Assembly (NCBI GenBank): GCA_007745635.1 | Contig: CP036272.1 | Span: forward strand, 2,969,124 to 3,033,123 | DNA length: 64,000 bases | Source: Stieleria bergensis | GTDB lineage: Bacteria > Planctomycetota > Planctomycetia > Pirellulales > Pirellulaceae | Reading direction: 5' to 3' | Part shown: one piece after another, positions 37,421 to 44,245 of the stretch | How the letters are laid out: the number at the start of each line of letters is the position of its first letter | Position numbering within the stretch: position 1 is the first letter of the stretch | Notes under the pieces: model-generated | Told to the model about the DNA's origin: nothing | What the model saw: the letters and a program-made list of their open reading frames with translations, nothing else | Database searches by the model: none | Translations under genes and position numbers: made by a program

Positions 37421-38236
37421 CTAGGGCGCGGGTGTCATGTCTTTGGGAAATCCCGCACGCTGCAACGCCTTGTAGGCCTCGGGGGCGTCTTGCTTGAGCT
37501 CTTTAAGCGTCTTGTAGGTTTTGATGATGGGGTTCTTCTCGCCAGGCCGCTCCACCTCGATGCCGCCGTCGACCTGTTTGTACTGATGGGTCTTGCCATT
37601 GATCTGGACTTTCGCAGACTGCTTGCCGTTGCTGCTGCTGCGTGAGATCGAGAGGCGATTGATCCCCGGGCCATTGATGGGCATCACGGGCAGTTGGATG
37701 GGTTTGATTTGACCGCCACCGACACGGATCTGGATTCTTGGTGCAAAGGGAGCACCGCCAGGAAAGGCACGGATTGGAATGCCGTTGGCACTCTGAGCGA
37801 TTTGCTGTGGTTTCGGTTGAGGGTTCAGTCGCTCCAACGCATCTTTGGCCACCTGCTTGGTTTCCACCGGTCCGTTATCAGCGGCGTCCTTGAGTGCGGG
37901 TTCTGCCAATCGACCCAGGTTCAGCAAACGCTGTCTCGCACGCCTGCGAGTCACGTAATTGGGGCTTTCCAGTTCATCGATCGCTTGTGCGATTCGCTGC
38001 TTGATGTCCGGGCCGAGTTTCGGCAGCCTGGGGCGGGGCGTCGCGGGGCTCTCGGGTTGGGACGCGGGCCGATTGTCCGGAGTCTTGGTGGGAACTTGTT
38101 GAGCCACAACGGTGGGGCTGGGGCAGCAAAGGATGGCCAGGAACCCGGTTGTGCTGACGACGAACGTTCGCAGCGCTCTGCGACGCGGGTTGGACAGCGC
38201 CGCAGTGCTCCGGATTGGTGATGGTGTGCCGTGCAT
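37421..38236 (-). CDS. Secreted hypothetical protein
   Basis: A 271-residue exported protein. The n-region is long and basic (PRRRALRTF), followed by the hydrophobic stretch VVSTTGFLAILCCPSPTVVAQ; the likely mature start is near QQVPTK. The next 40 residues are proline-rich. Residues about 70-145 form a helical HEAT-like segment (IAQAIDELESPNYVTRRRAR, LGRLAEPALKDAADNGPVE), as in planctomycete proteins that scan for repeat damage. The rest is a basic, mixed region ending KDMTPAP. No catalytic motif was seen and the family is not recognised. It precedes the histidine kinase and may share its promoter; the gap is 166 bases and holds a 23-bp tandem repeat. Confidence 0.6.
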   Translation of the reverse strand: MHGTPSPIRSTAALSNPRRRALRTFVVSTTGFLAILCCPSPTVVAQQVPTKTPDNRPASQPESPATPRPRLPKLGPDIKQRIAQAIDELESPNYVTRRRARQRLLNLGRLAEPALKDAADNGPVETKQVAKDALERLNPQPKPQQIAQSANGIPIRAFPGGAPFAPRIQIRVGGGQIKPIQLPVMPINGPGINRLSISRSSSNGKQSAKVQINGKTHQYKQVDGGIEVERPGEKNPIIKTYKTLKELKQDAPEAYKALQRAGFPKDMTPAP

Positions 38237-38509
38237 GGTTCGGTGGGAGTTTGGGCGTGATTGAATATCAATGAGAGCCGCGAATTTGGCATTCGAGAAG
38301 CGTTCGCTGCATCGATCGGGGCTGCTGCCGGTGCATTCGCCCAGTGACAGGAGACGCTGATCGGGTGTAGCCCCGTTGGCTAGTTGCCCAATCGTCCAAT
38401 ATTGCCATCAATTCACTCCAAGATTTAGGCGAAAACAATCTTGGGCTGGAAGCCTCTAGCTTGCTAGACTCGCCCGACTTGCTGTCTCTATCCTATCATA
38501 ATCGTTGCC

Positions 38510-40744
38510 GTGAAAGTCGTTACAGGCCAGTGTCCTGCTTGCTGCCGCAATCTCGCTTTTTATCAAGCGACCGATTCTGCTGCGCCAGCACGGGCTGCCC
38601 AAGCCGAAGCGTCTGATGCAGAGCAAGGGATGACGCTTGCCCAGTTTGACTCCGCTGGTCAGCTTCACTGCCAGTGTGGGCAGGCATTGTGCGTGCCTAA
38701 GCAGGGGCCGGCCGCCCAAATTACAGCCAAATGCCAGACCTGTAGCGGCGGCTTTGTCTTGGGAGCCGCCGCCGCGGGGATGCAACTCAGTTGCGCCTGC
38801 GGCAGTTTGGTGCAGGTGCCAGATCTGATTCTGGAGCTCGCTGGGCCAGCCGAGCCGATTGCCGCCGAGCCACAACAGGCCGAGCCAGAGCCAGTCGCTG
38901 AAGCTTCCCCGTCGCTGGATGAGTCGCCGCAGGTGGCTGCCGAAATTCCAGCGGCCAGTGTTCCAGCGGCCAGTGTTCCAGCGGCCAGTGTTCCAGCGGC
39001 CAGTGTTCCAGCGGCCAGTGTTCCAGCGGCCAGTGTTCCAGCGGCCAGTGTTCGACTGCCGGTCGCTGCCCTGCCCCAGCTGTATTCGATCGAAATTCCG
39101 CCGCCGCCGGTCGCTCATCATGATGCTGTTGACCAAGATAGCGAGGCCATTGCCCGGCCTGCGTTGCGACTGCCGATCACTGCGTTCCCTGAACTTTATT
39201 CGATTGAGGTTCCGCCAGCGGTTCCAGCGTCAGAGCAAGTTGCCGAGCCGATTCGCTTGCCGGTGACAGCTTTTCCCGAGCTGTACTCGATCGAGATTCC
39301 GGTTCCGCCAGTGGTTGCCCAGCCCGAGCCGATTCGCTTGCCGGTGACAGCTTTTCCCGATCTGTACTCGATCCAGATTCCGGTTCCGCCAGAGGTTTCC
39401 CAGCTCGAACCGATTCGCTTGCCGGTGACAGCTTTTCCCGATCTGTACTCGATCGAGATTCCGGTTCCGCCAGTGGTTGCCCAGCCCGAACCGATTCGCT
39501 TGCCGGTGACAGCTTTTCCCGATCTGTACTCGATCCAGATTCCGGTTCCGCCAGAGGTTTCCCAGCCCGAACCTGTTGCCGAGCCGATTCGCTTACCAGT
39601 GACGGCTGTGCCCGAACTGTATCAGATTGCTGTCCCAGAAAAATTGCTTGATCGCCAGTCTCGGATTCCCCGTCAGAAATTGGTTGATGCTGATGTCATG
39701 CTCTGTCCTGGTTGCGGACTTAGTCACTCGGCGGATCTTGCCGGCCGGCAGTTCACCTGTCGTTGTGGTCAGCAGTTTCCAGACGCCGCGTTGGGCGTTC
39801 TGGATGAGCTGATGCAATACAATCTTGTTCCGTTTCAGCCGATTGCCATCGATCGTACAGGGGCGGTACCAGGGCCTGATCTGCGAATGTTTACCGTTCC
39901 AGCCGTGTCTGGTTCATTTGATCAGGCAACGGCGAATGCGGTGGCGATCGTCTCTGGTGATGTCGCGAAAGATGTCTCCAGCGCTGACGCGATGGTCCGA
40001 GGTTGGACTTGGCGTCAGTGGGGGTTAGGTGTTTTGGCGACCGGCGCGCTCTCGCTGACAGCGGTCGCGCTGTTGTGGGATCGGCACGCTGGCACGGTTG
40101 CTTCCACGGAACAGGGGTATCGAATCCCGTTGATGGCCGCCGAGCCATTGCGCGTGGATCCGATCCGCTCTGTTGAGGACAAACGCGTCGTCGGCGCTGA
40201 TGCGAAGTCTGGGAAGGAGGCCTTGGTTGCTTGGTCTCCCGAGTTGGACTCGACAGCGGTGCCTGCGGTGGTGCCCGTTGGTGTCATTGAGACTGCCGTG
40301 GAATCGATTGAATCCAGTTCCGAAATTGAACAGGCGAACATCGAAAAGGCCAATGCCGATTCGGGCGGCTTGTTGTCCCAGGATTTATTGGCGGTTCCAT
40401 TGTCCTTGGCCAAGGGCTTTGAGCAACAAGAGCTTCTGAGCGAGATCGCTTTGCGGCAGTTTGCTGAATCGGTCACCGCGTTGGGTGAGCGTCAGGCGGA
40501 GCTAAAGCTGAGTGATCTTTTGTGGCTTGCAGATCGCTGGGAGTCATATGCCCAGCGGGCGGAGACGCATGAGTTGGCGGCCCGGTGTTACTGGCAGGCC
40601 GCTGCAGCGATGGCGATGTCGCGTGAAGTAGCCGGTTCGGGCGTGGCCGAGGTCGCCAGCTATCAGCAGCGGCAGGAATTGCTGACGCAGAAGTCGCATG
40701 CTGAAACTCGCATGGTTTCAGCCGAACAAGGTCTGCGGCGTTAA
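38510..40744 (+). CDS. Zinc-ribbon membrane protein with PAASV and 27-residue tandem repeats
   Basis: A 744-residue protein starting at GTG. Residues 1-105 contain paired-cysteine zinc ribbons (CPACC, CQCG, CQTC, CACG), and another (CPGCG with CRCG) lies near 405-430. Seven exact PAASV units occupy about residues 147-181, then seven copies of a repeat of the type IRLPVTAFPELYSIEIP span about 182-395. One membrane helix follows near 505-525 (GLGVLATGALSLTAVALL). The C-terminal 200 residues look like a periplasmic coiled, TPR-like domain. Repeat units 3-4 and 5-6 are almost identical as a pair, so a 162-bp segment was duplicated recently. The function is unknown; an envelope organiser is possible. 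Confidence 0.75.
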   Translation: MKVVTGQCPACCRNLAFYQATDSAAPARAAQAEASDAEQGMTLAQFDSAGQLHCQCGQALCVPKQGPAAQITAKCQTCSGGFVLGAAAAGMQLSCACGSLVQVPDLILELAGPAEPIAAEPQQAEPEPVAEASPSLDESPQVAAEIPAASVPAASVPAASVPAASVPAASVPAASVPAASVRLPVAALPQLYSIEIPPPPVAHHDAVDQDSEAIARPALRLPITAFPELYSIEVPPAVPASEQVAEPIRLPVTAFPELYSIEIPVPPVVAQPEPIRLPVTAFPDLYSIQIPVPPEVSQLEPIRLPVTAFPDLYSIEIPVPPVVAQPEPIRLPVTAFPDLYSIQIPVPPEVSQPEPVAEPIRLPVTAVPELYQIAVPEKLLDRQSRIPRQKLVDADVMLCPGCGLSHSADLAGRQFTCRCGQQFPDAALGVLDELMQYNLVPFQPIAIDRTGAVPGPDLRMFTVPAVSGSFDQATANAVAIVSGDVAKDVSSADAMVRGWTWRQWGLGVLATGALSLTAVALLWDRHAGTVASTEQGYRIPLMAAEPLRVDPIRSVEDKRVVGADAKSGKEALVAWSPELDSTAVPAVVPVGVIETAVESIESSSEIEQANIEKANADSGGLLSQDLLAVPLSLAKGFEQQELLSEIALRQFAESVTALGERQAELKLSDLLWLADRWESYAQRAETHELAARCYWQAAAAMAMSREVAGSGVAEVASYQQRQELLTQKSHAETRMVSAEQGLRR
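38946..39050 (+). repeat. Seven 15-bp tandem repeats inside the zinc-ribbon gene
   Basis: TTCCAGCGGCCAGTG is repeated seven times without change and encodes seven PAASV units. Being a multiple of three, copy-number change would keep the reading frame. Confidence 0.95.
39052..39650 (+). repeat. Seven longer tandem repeats (about 81 bp) with a 162-bp dimer pattern
   Basis: Seven protein units of the form IRLPVTAFPELYSIEIPVPP. The first two and the last are degenerate. Units 3-6 are near-identical and alternate between endings of the VVAQPEP and EVSQxEP type, so the recent duplication unit is the 162-bp dimer. Confidence 0.85.
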
Positions 40745-40816
40745 GCCTGGCAGTAAGAGCCGTGTTCGGTGTGTCCCCATTATCCGCCGGCCCTTAACCC
40801 CGTTTCTTTGTGGGGC

Positions 40817-40873
40817 TCTGGGCAATCGCGATTCCATCGAACCGAGGCTGGGTTCGTAGGGAGCGTGCTTGCA
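40817..40873 (+). repeat. Dispersed repeat module, copy 2
   Basis: It matches 22158-22215 over about 57 bases, including GGCAATCGCGATNCCATCGAACC and GTTCGTAGGG. Copy 2 is followed by the R1-hairpin-R2 element at 40892, while copy 1 is not, so the modules combine in different ways. Confidence 0.8.
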
Positions 40874-40891
40874 CGCACGCTACGTCTGTGT

Positions 40892-41028
40892 CGAACGCCG
40901 TAGGTGTTCCATACTCACAGCCCAGGGTCGCGCAGCGCACCCTGGGTGAGCGTCGCGATCCATCTGCCGAACGCCGTAGGTGTTCTACACTCGTTGCCGA
41001 ACGGGCCAAGACAAGCACGGCACCCTAT
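40892..41028 (+). repeat. Structured dispersed element, copy A (R1-hairpin-R2 plus tail)
   Basis: Layout: R1 (CGAACGCCGTAGGTGTTCC, 40892-40910), 10 bases, hairpin CCCAGGGT/ACCCTGGG with loop CGCGCAGCGC (40921-40946), 21 bases, R2 (same sequence, from 40968), then a tail with CACTCGTTGCCGAAC and GCACGGCACCC. The same layout with identical spacings occurs inverted at 43905-43998, with a compensatory stem change. The tail is shared with 44100-44161. Confidence 0.85.
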
Positions 41029-41081
41029 CGTCGTTTGAACTCCAGACGACTCTGTCCCAACTCGCCAAGCCTCGGCAATGG

Positions 41082-41110
41082 AACCACGAAGGACACGATG
41101 AGCACGAAGG
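41082..41110 (+). repeat. NHEGHEEHEG-type 29-bp motif, copy 1
   Basis: AACCACGAAGGACACGATGAG continues to CACGAAGG; it differs from 43780-43808 by one base. Motifs of this type are widespread intergenic repeats in planctomycetes and related bacteria and are often mis-called as short proteins. Confidence 0.75.
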
Positions 41111-41473
41111 GATAAGTCATGGAACGACCTCGCGGGCGAGGCAGCTGCCTGCGTCCCGTTTAATATCGCCGCCGCGCGACTGGGAGCGTTTCAGTGTGAC
41201 AGCAACCAAGTTGAAGCCCTATCGGCCCCGGACCATAGAGCCGAGATTCGAAGAAAAGCTCCGTGTTCTCGGTGCCTCTGTGTTTTGATCATTTTCGCAA
41301 CGCAATTTTGAACGCGTTAACGAACGCCAAGCGGGACTACAACGAGGCTTCAAGACCTGGCCGATGAACGAAGTAACACTCCAACATTGTCTCGCAGTCG
41401 TCGACTCTTCTCGCCCGCTCTATTGGCCGTCTTGTTGCATCCCGGTTTGCGGGGCTGTACGATACTGGCTCCG

Positions 41474-43021
41474 ATGGACTCCCGATCAGCTCTCTCAAAG
41501 TTGACCACCACCATGCAAGAACTTCGCGTGATACGGCATACCGATCAATCCTCTGACCCCGATACAGAGAACGCGCCAAATGAAGCCCCTGTGCCGCGGC
41601 GTTTGCTTCGGCTGTGCGCTGCTCTTGTGATGGTCATTTGTGCTGGATGGCTGTTGATCGAATCGATGCGCAGTGATTCATCGCCAGACTTATCGCCATC
41701 CGCCGTGACTCCGGTCGATTCATCTCAACAACCACACAGCGCCACCAAAGCGATCAAAGACATTCAAGTCGGCGAGCGTGTATTGGCGGAAAATCCAGAG
41801 CTCCATCAGGCTCAGCGAACTGCTTACCGCGAGCCCGATTGGAACCAGTGGCTGCAGCTTTCGCTTGTGATGCTCAAAGAGGACGGCAGTGAACTGAACA
41901 TCGAACTGCTGCGCAGCGAGGACTGGGTGCGCCGCCAGTTGGTTCCGATCCATGCACCTTTTGCTGACAAGAGCTCAAGCGACGCCCCGACATCGCAGAA
42001 CGAGCTTCACCCGAAAGTTGCATCGCAAAATCCCGGAGACGTCCCTGACGTTCCGCTCTCGCCACTTCGTCCAGTGTTTCGCGAACTCGTTTTTCAGCAG
42101 GTCATGCTCGAAGCATTCGATCGGGAACTGATTGGCGTGGCGATAGAAATGGACTTGCCGGAACTGGCGATCACCGGGCCTGCGTTGCTGGTAGACATGC
42201 AGACGGCTCCGTTGATCAAGGCGGGTCAAGGTCGAGTGGTCACGGCAACGTTTCAGCACACGAACGCGGACGTCATTGATTTGACGATTGAAGATGCGGT
42301 TGAACGTGAAACCATTGGCACAACTAGCAATCACCCGTTCTGGTCAGAGGACCGTCAAGCGTTCGTGCAAGCGGGCTCGTTGAAGAGCGGCGAGCGTGTG
42401 AGGACGTATTTAGGTGACCAAAAACAAGTCATCTCACTGCTAGCACGCCCCGGGCCGCAAGAAGTTTACAATCTAGAAGTCCACGCCGAACACGTCTACT
42501 ACGTCGGCGAGTTTGGGACGCTGGTTCATAATGCAGGGCAATATGCAGTAACACCAAAGCCCAGTAGCACACTCAATCAAAGAGTCGTTCATACTAGGAA
42601 GGGCCAATTCGGAAATGAGTACCAAGCGTCTCGCGGGAGATGGACTGGACAAAGAGGACGATCAAAATTCATCCCTTCAGATACAATTGCAAACGCTCAC
42701 ATTAGATCGCTTCTAAGTCTGTACAACGTTGATGGGGTGACCTACCGAATGGGAAAAGTCAATCTTTCGCCATTCGCACATGGGAAGGTCACTGTCACAG
42801 GGATGACCGCAAATCGTACTGCAATCCATGCAAGAGCTGACGAGTTGCTCGCTCGTCAATGGAATGTAAAAACAAAAGACGTCGTAAGATACCGAAGGGC
42901 AAACAAGCTCTCTTGGCACGAGTGGAACAACATGCGAACGATGGAACTCGTGCCTACTGAAATCAACGATTTCTTCAAGCATCTTGGAGGAATTGGTGAG
43001 ATAAACTTATTAAACCGATGA
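41474..43021 (+). CDS. Polymorphic toxin: membrane helix, Hint domain, HNH/Endo VII-type nuclease tip
   Basis: A protein of 515 residues if started at 41474. Residues about 43-63 are a membrane helix. A planctomycete-type Hint domain follows (about 94-353: IKDIQVGERVLAENPE, SNHPFW, EVYNLEVHAEHVYYVGEFGTL) and ends in HN at 352-353. The nucleophilic Cys normally opening Hint is not present. The C-terminal tip (about 370-515) has SWHEWNN, TMELVPTEINDFF and HLGG, the pattern of the HNH/Endo VII (WHH/LHH-type) nuclease superfamily. It would be an antibacterial DNase or RNase. Base composition becomes AT-richer right after HN. The immunity gene follows after 22 bases. Starts at 41387 or 41513 are possible. 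Confidence 0.8.
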   Translation: MDSRSALSKLTTTMQELRVIRHTDQSSDPDTENAPNEAPVPRRLLRLCAALVMVICAGWLLIESMRSDSSPDLSPSAVTPVDSSQQPHSATKAIKDIQVGERVLAENPELHQAQRTAYREPDWNQWLQLSLVMLKEDGSELNIELLRSEDWVRRQLVPIHAPFADKSSSDAPTSQNELHPKVASQNPGDVPDVPLSPLRPVFRELVFQQVMLEAFDRELIGVAIEMDLPELAITGPALLVDMQTAPLIKAGQGRVVTATFQHTNADVIDLTIEDAVERETIGTTSNHPFWSEDRQAFVQAGSLKSGERVRTYLGDQKQVISLLARPGPQEVYNLEVHAEHVYYVGEFGTLVHNAGQYAVTPKPSSTLNQRVVHTRKGQFGNEYQASRGRWTGQRGRSKFIPSDTIANAHIRSLLSLYNVDGVTYRMGKVNLSPFAHGKVTVTGMTANRTAIHARADELLARQWNVKTKDVVRYRRANKLSWHEWNNMRTMELVPTEINDFFKHLGGIGEINLLNR

Positions 43022-43043
43022 GAACATCTATCCACTAAACGTT

Positions 43044-43496
43044 ATGACAAGCAAACCAAAACTTGAATTTCCTGTCGGCACACTTCAGTGGGTTGCAGGT
43101 GATCTGTGGCAAATGGATGATTCATGCACACTTTTCGGAAAGAGGTTCTCAATAAAACATCAATTTCAAATTGACATAGATGAAGGCCTTGAACCTGAAC
43201 AAATTTCAGCTCACCAATACTACACCGCCAACCAGCCCAAGGTCATCGCAATCTGCGAGCGAGCAATACGCGAGTACAGCGAGAGCGAGGAAGTGCAAGC
43301 TATCAGTGGCTCCGACACAAAAATATGCGCGTCCGCCCAGACGGTAACACCTTTGTCGATTCTATTTCCCTATGCGGAACCGTTCGAAACCTTTGGCATG
43401 CTATGCGACTGCGTTTGGGATATTGATAACGGACTTGCAGTGCGATTTGAAAAGCATGCTCTTGCAGCGATAGGTACGCAGAACATTCTGCTCTAA
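43044..43496 (+). CDS. Probable immunity protein for the adjacent toxin (DUF6985-like)
   Basis: A 150-residue cytosolic acidic protein. It starts 22 bases past the toxin stop on the same strand, the usual position for an immunity gene. The C-terminus CDCVWDIDNGLAVRFE...IGTQNILL resembles the DUF6985/DUF2004-type fold common among immunity or immunity-like proteins. Codon usage and base composition match the toxin tip and not the rest of the window, consistent with joint acquisition. No signal peptide or membrane helix. The function is inferred from position and composition; the cognate target is presumably the nuclease tip. Confidence 0.75.
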   Translation: MTSKPKLEFPVGTLQWVAGDLWQMDDSCTLFGKRFSIKHQFQIDIDEGLEPEQISAHQYYTANQPKVIAICERAIREYSESEEVQAISGSDTKICASAQTVTPLSILFPYAEPFETFGMLCDCVWDIDNGLAVRFEKHALAAIGTQNILL

Positions 43497-43532
43497 TTCA
43501 TGCTTCAAGCGAATCCCGGAGAGGATGTCCCA

Positions 43533-43745
43533 TCAGATTGTTAAAACTTGAAAGATGGTCTGTTCCTTGCTTAAGCGGATCCCGTCGAGCATGAGGGCAC
43601 ACCAAGTGGACTCACCGAGATTTTTGCTTCGCAGTTGTTCGACGAACTTGCTGCCAGATGCTTTCCAGAGGCGCGAAGCCCTTGATCGTTTGACGCCTGG
43701 AGAATTTGGCTTGATCTCCTCAATGGAAACCTGCGGGGACAGTCC
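43533..43745 (-). pseudogene. IS256-family transposase remnant
   Basis: The minus-strand frame reads LSPQVSIEEIKPNSPGVK..SRLWKASGSKFVEQLR..WCALMLDGIRLSKEQT and then diverges to a stop. SRLW..F...LR, ALMLDGIRLSKxQT is characteristic of the central region of IS256/mutator-type transposases, where the Asp in LDG is a catalytic residue. Only about 65 codons remain; both ends are lost, and the sequence shifts to unrelated repeats on either side. It indicates that a transposon once lay next to the toxin cassette. The match is from memory of the family and needs confirmation by profile search. Confidence 0.65.
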
Positions 43746-43779
43746 GCTGAAACTTGCAATCGTCGCGTAGGTGGGAATA

Positions 43780-43808
43780 AACCACGAAGGACACGAAGAG
43801 CACGAAGG
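43780..43808 (+). repeat. NHEGHEEHEG-type 29-bp motif, copy 2
   Basis: AACCACGAAGGACACGAAGAG continues to CACGAAGG, one mismatch to 41082-41110. The two lie on opposite sides of the toxin-immunity pair, in direct orientation. Confidence 0.75.
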
Positions 43809-43904
43809 AGGGAGTCACAATCATCCAACGGGGACTGTCCCCGAAGCGACGTTGTGCAGCAGATAATGTTTGCTTTCCGCTCGATTTGCCCCAAACCGCA
43901 TGTA

Positions 43905-43998
43905 GAACACCTACGGCGTTCGGAGGTTTGATGGTTCCAATGACCCAAGGTGCGCTTCGCGACCTTGGGCTGTGAAAATGGAACACCTACGGCGTTCG
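43905..43998 (-). repeat. Structured dispersed element, copy B (inverted)
   Basis: Reverse complement of copy A: R1 at 43998-43980, 10 bases, hairpin CCCAAGGT/ACCTTGGG with loop CGCGAAGCGC (43969-43944), 21 bases, R2 (43922-43905). Spacings are identical to copy A. The stem differs by a paired change (G to A with C to T), so pairing is kept. Confidence 0.85.
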
Positions 43999-44099
43999 GA
44001 AGGCCAGCCTGACATTCCTGCGAACACATGATCAGAGAAACACGCCCAAGTAACCTGTGAAATCCAAGGCGGTGGCTTTCGCAGTCGCATCCAGAGTTC

Positions 44100-44161
44100 C
44101 GAACGCGGTAGGCGTTCTGCACTCGTTGCCGAACGAACCAAGGCAAGTACGGCACCCTACG
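44100..44161 (+). repeat. Structured dispersed element, copy C (R2 plus tail)
   Basis: It matches 40968-41028 over about 60 bases, including GTTCTGCACTCGTTGCCGAAC and GTACGGCACCCTAC. With copy A it forms a direct repeat around the 3.1-kb toxin-immunity segment. R1 and the hairpin are absent here. Confidence 0.75.
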
Positions 44162-44245
44162 TGGGTTCAAGGCATTGGTCCGTGCAAGTGCGGCGCGCTA
44201 CGATTTTTGGTGCGTGCAAGTGCGGCACTCTATCGAGTGGTGCGT

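Larger units (their letters stand above)
40745..41473. other. Intergenic left flank of the toxin island, 729 bp
   Basis: The segment is filled with dispersed repeats (40817-41030), the 29-base NHEGHEEHEG-type motif at 41082-41110 and a GCCTCTGTGTTTTGATCATT stretch at 41270. These have no coding function I can support. Open frames here are artefacts of the repeats. An N-terminal extension of the toxin from 41387 is possible but not preferred. Confidence 0.5.
43497..44245. other. Intergenic right flank of the toxin island, 749 bp
   Basis: It holds a transposase remnant (43533-43745), GGGGAC hairpins near 43735 and 43826, the second NHEGHEEHEG motif, the inverted structured element and a direct-repeat copy (44100-44161). 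No intact gene. Confidence 0.7.

Noticed and set aside
40892-44000. Short proteins of the NAVGV type from the dispersed repeats
   Set aside because: Frames read through the R1/R2 sequences recur only because the DNA is repeated; the conserved feature is the hairpin and spacing, not the reading frame.
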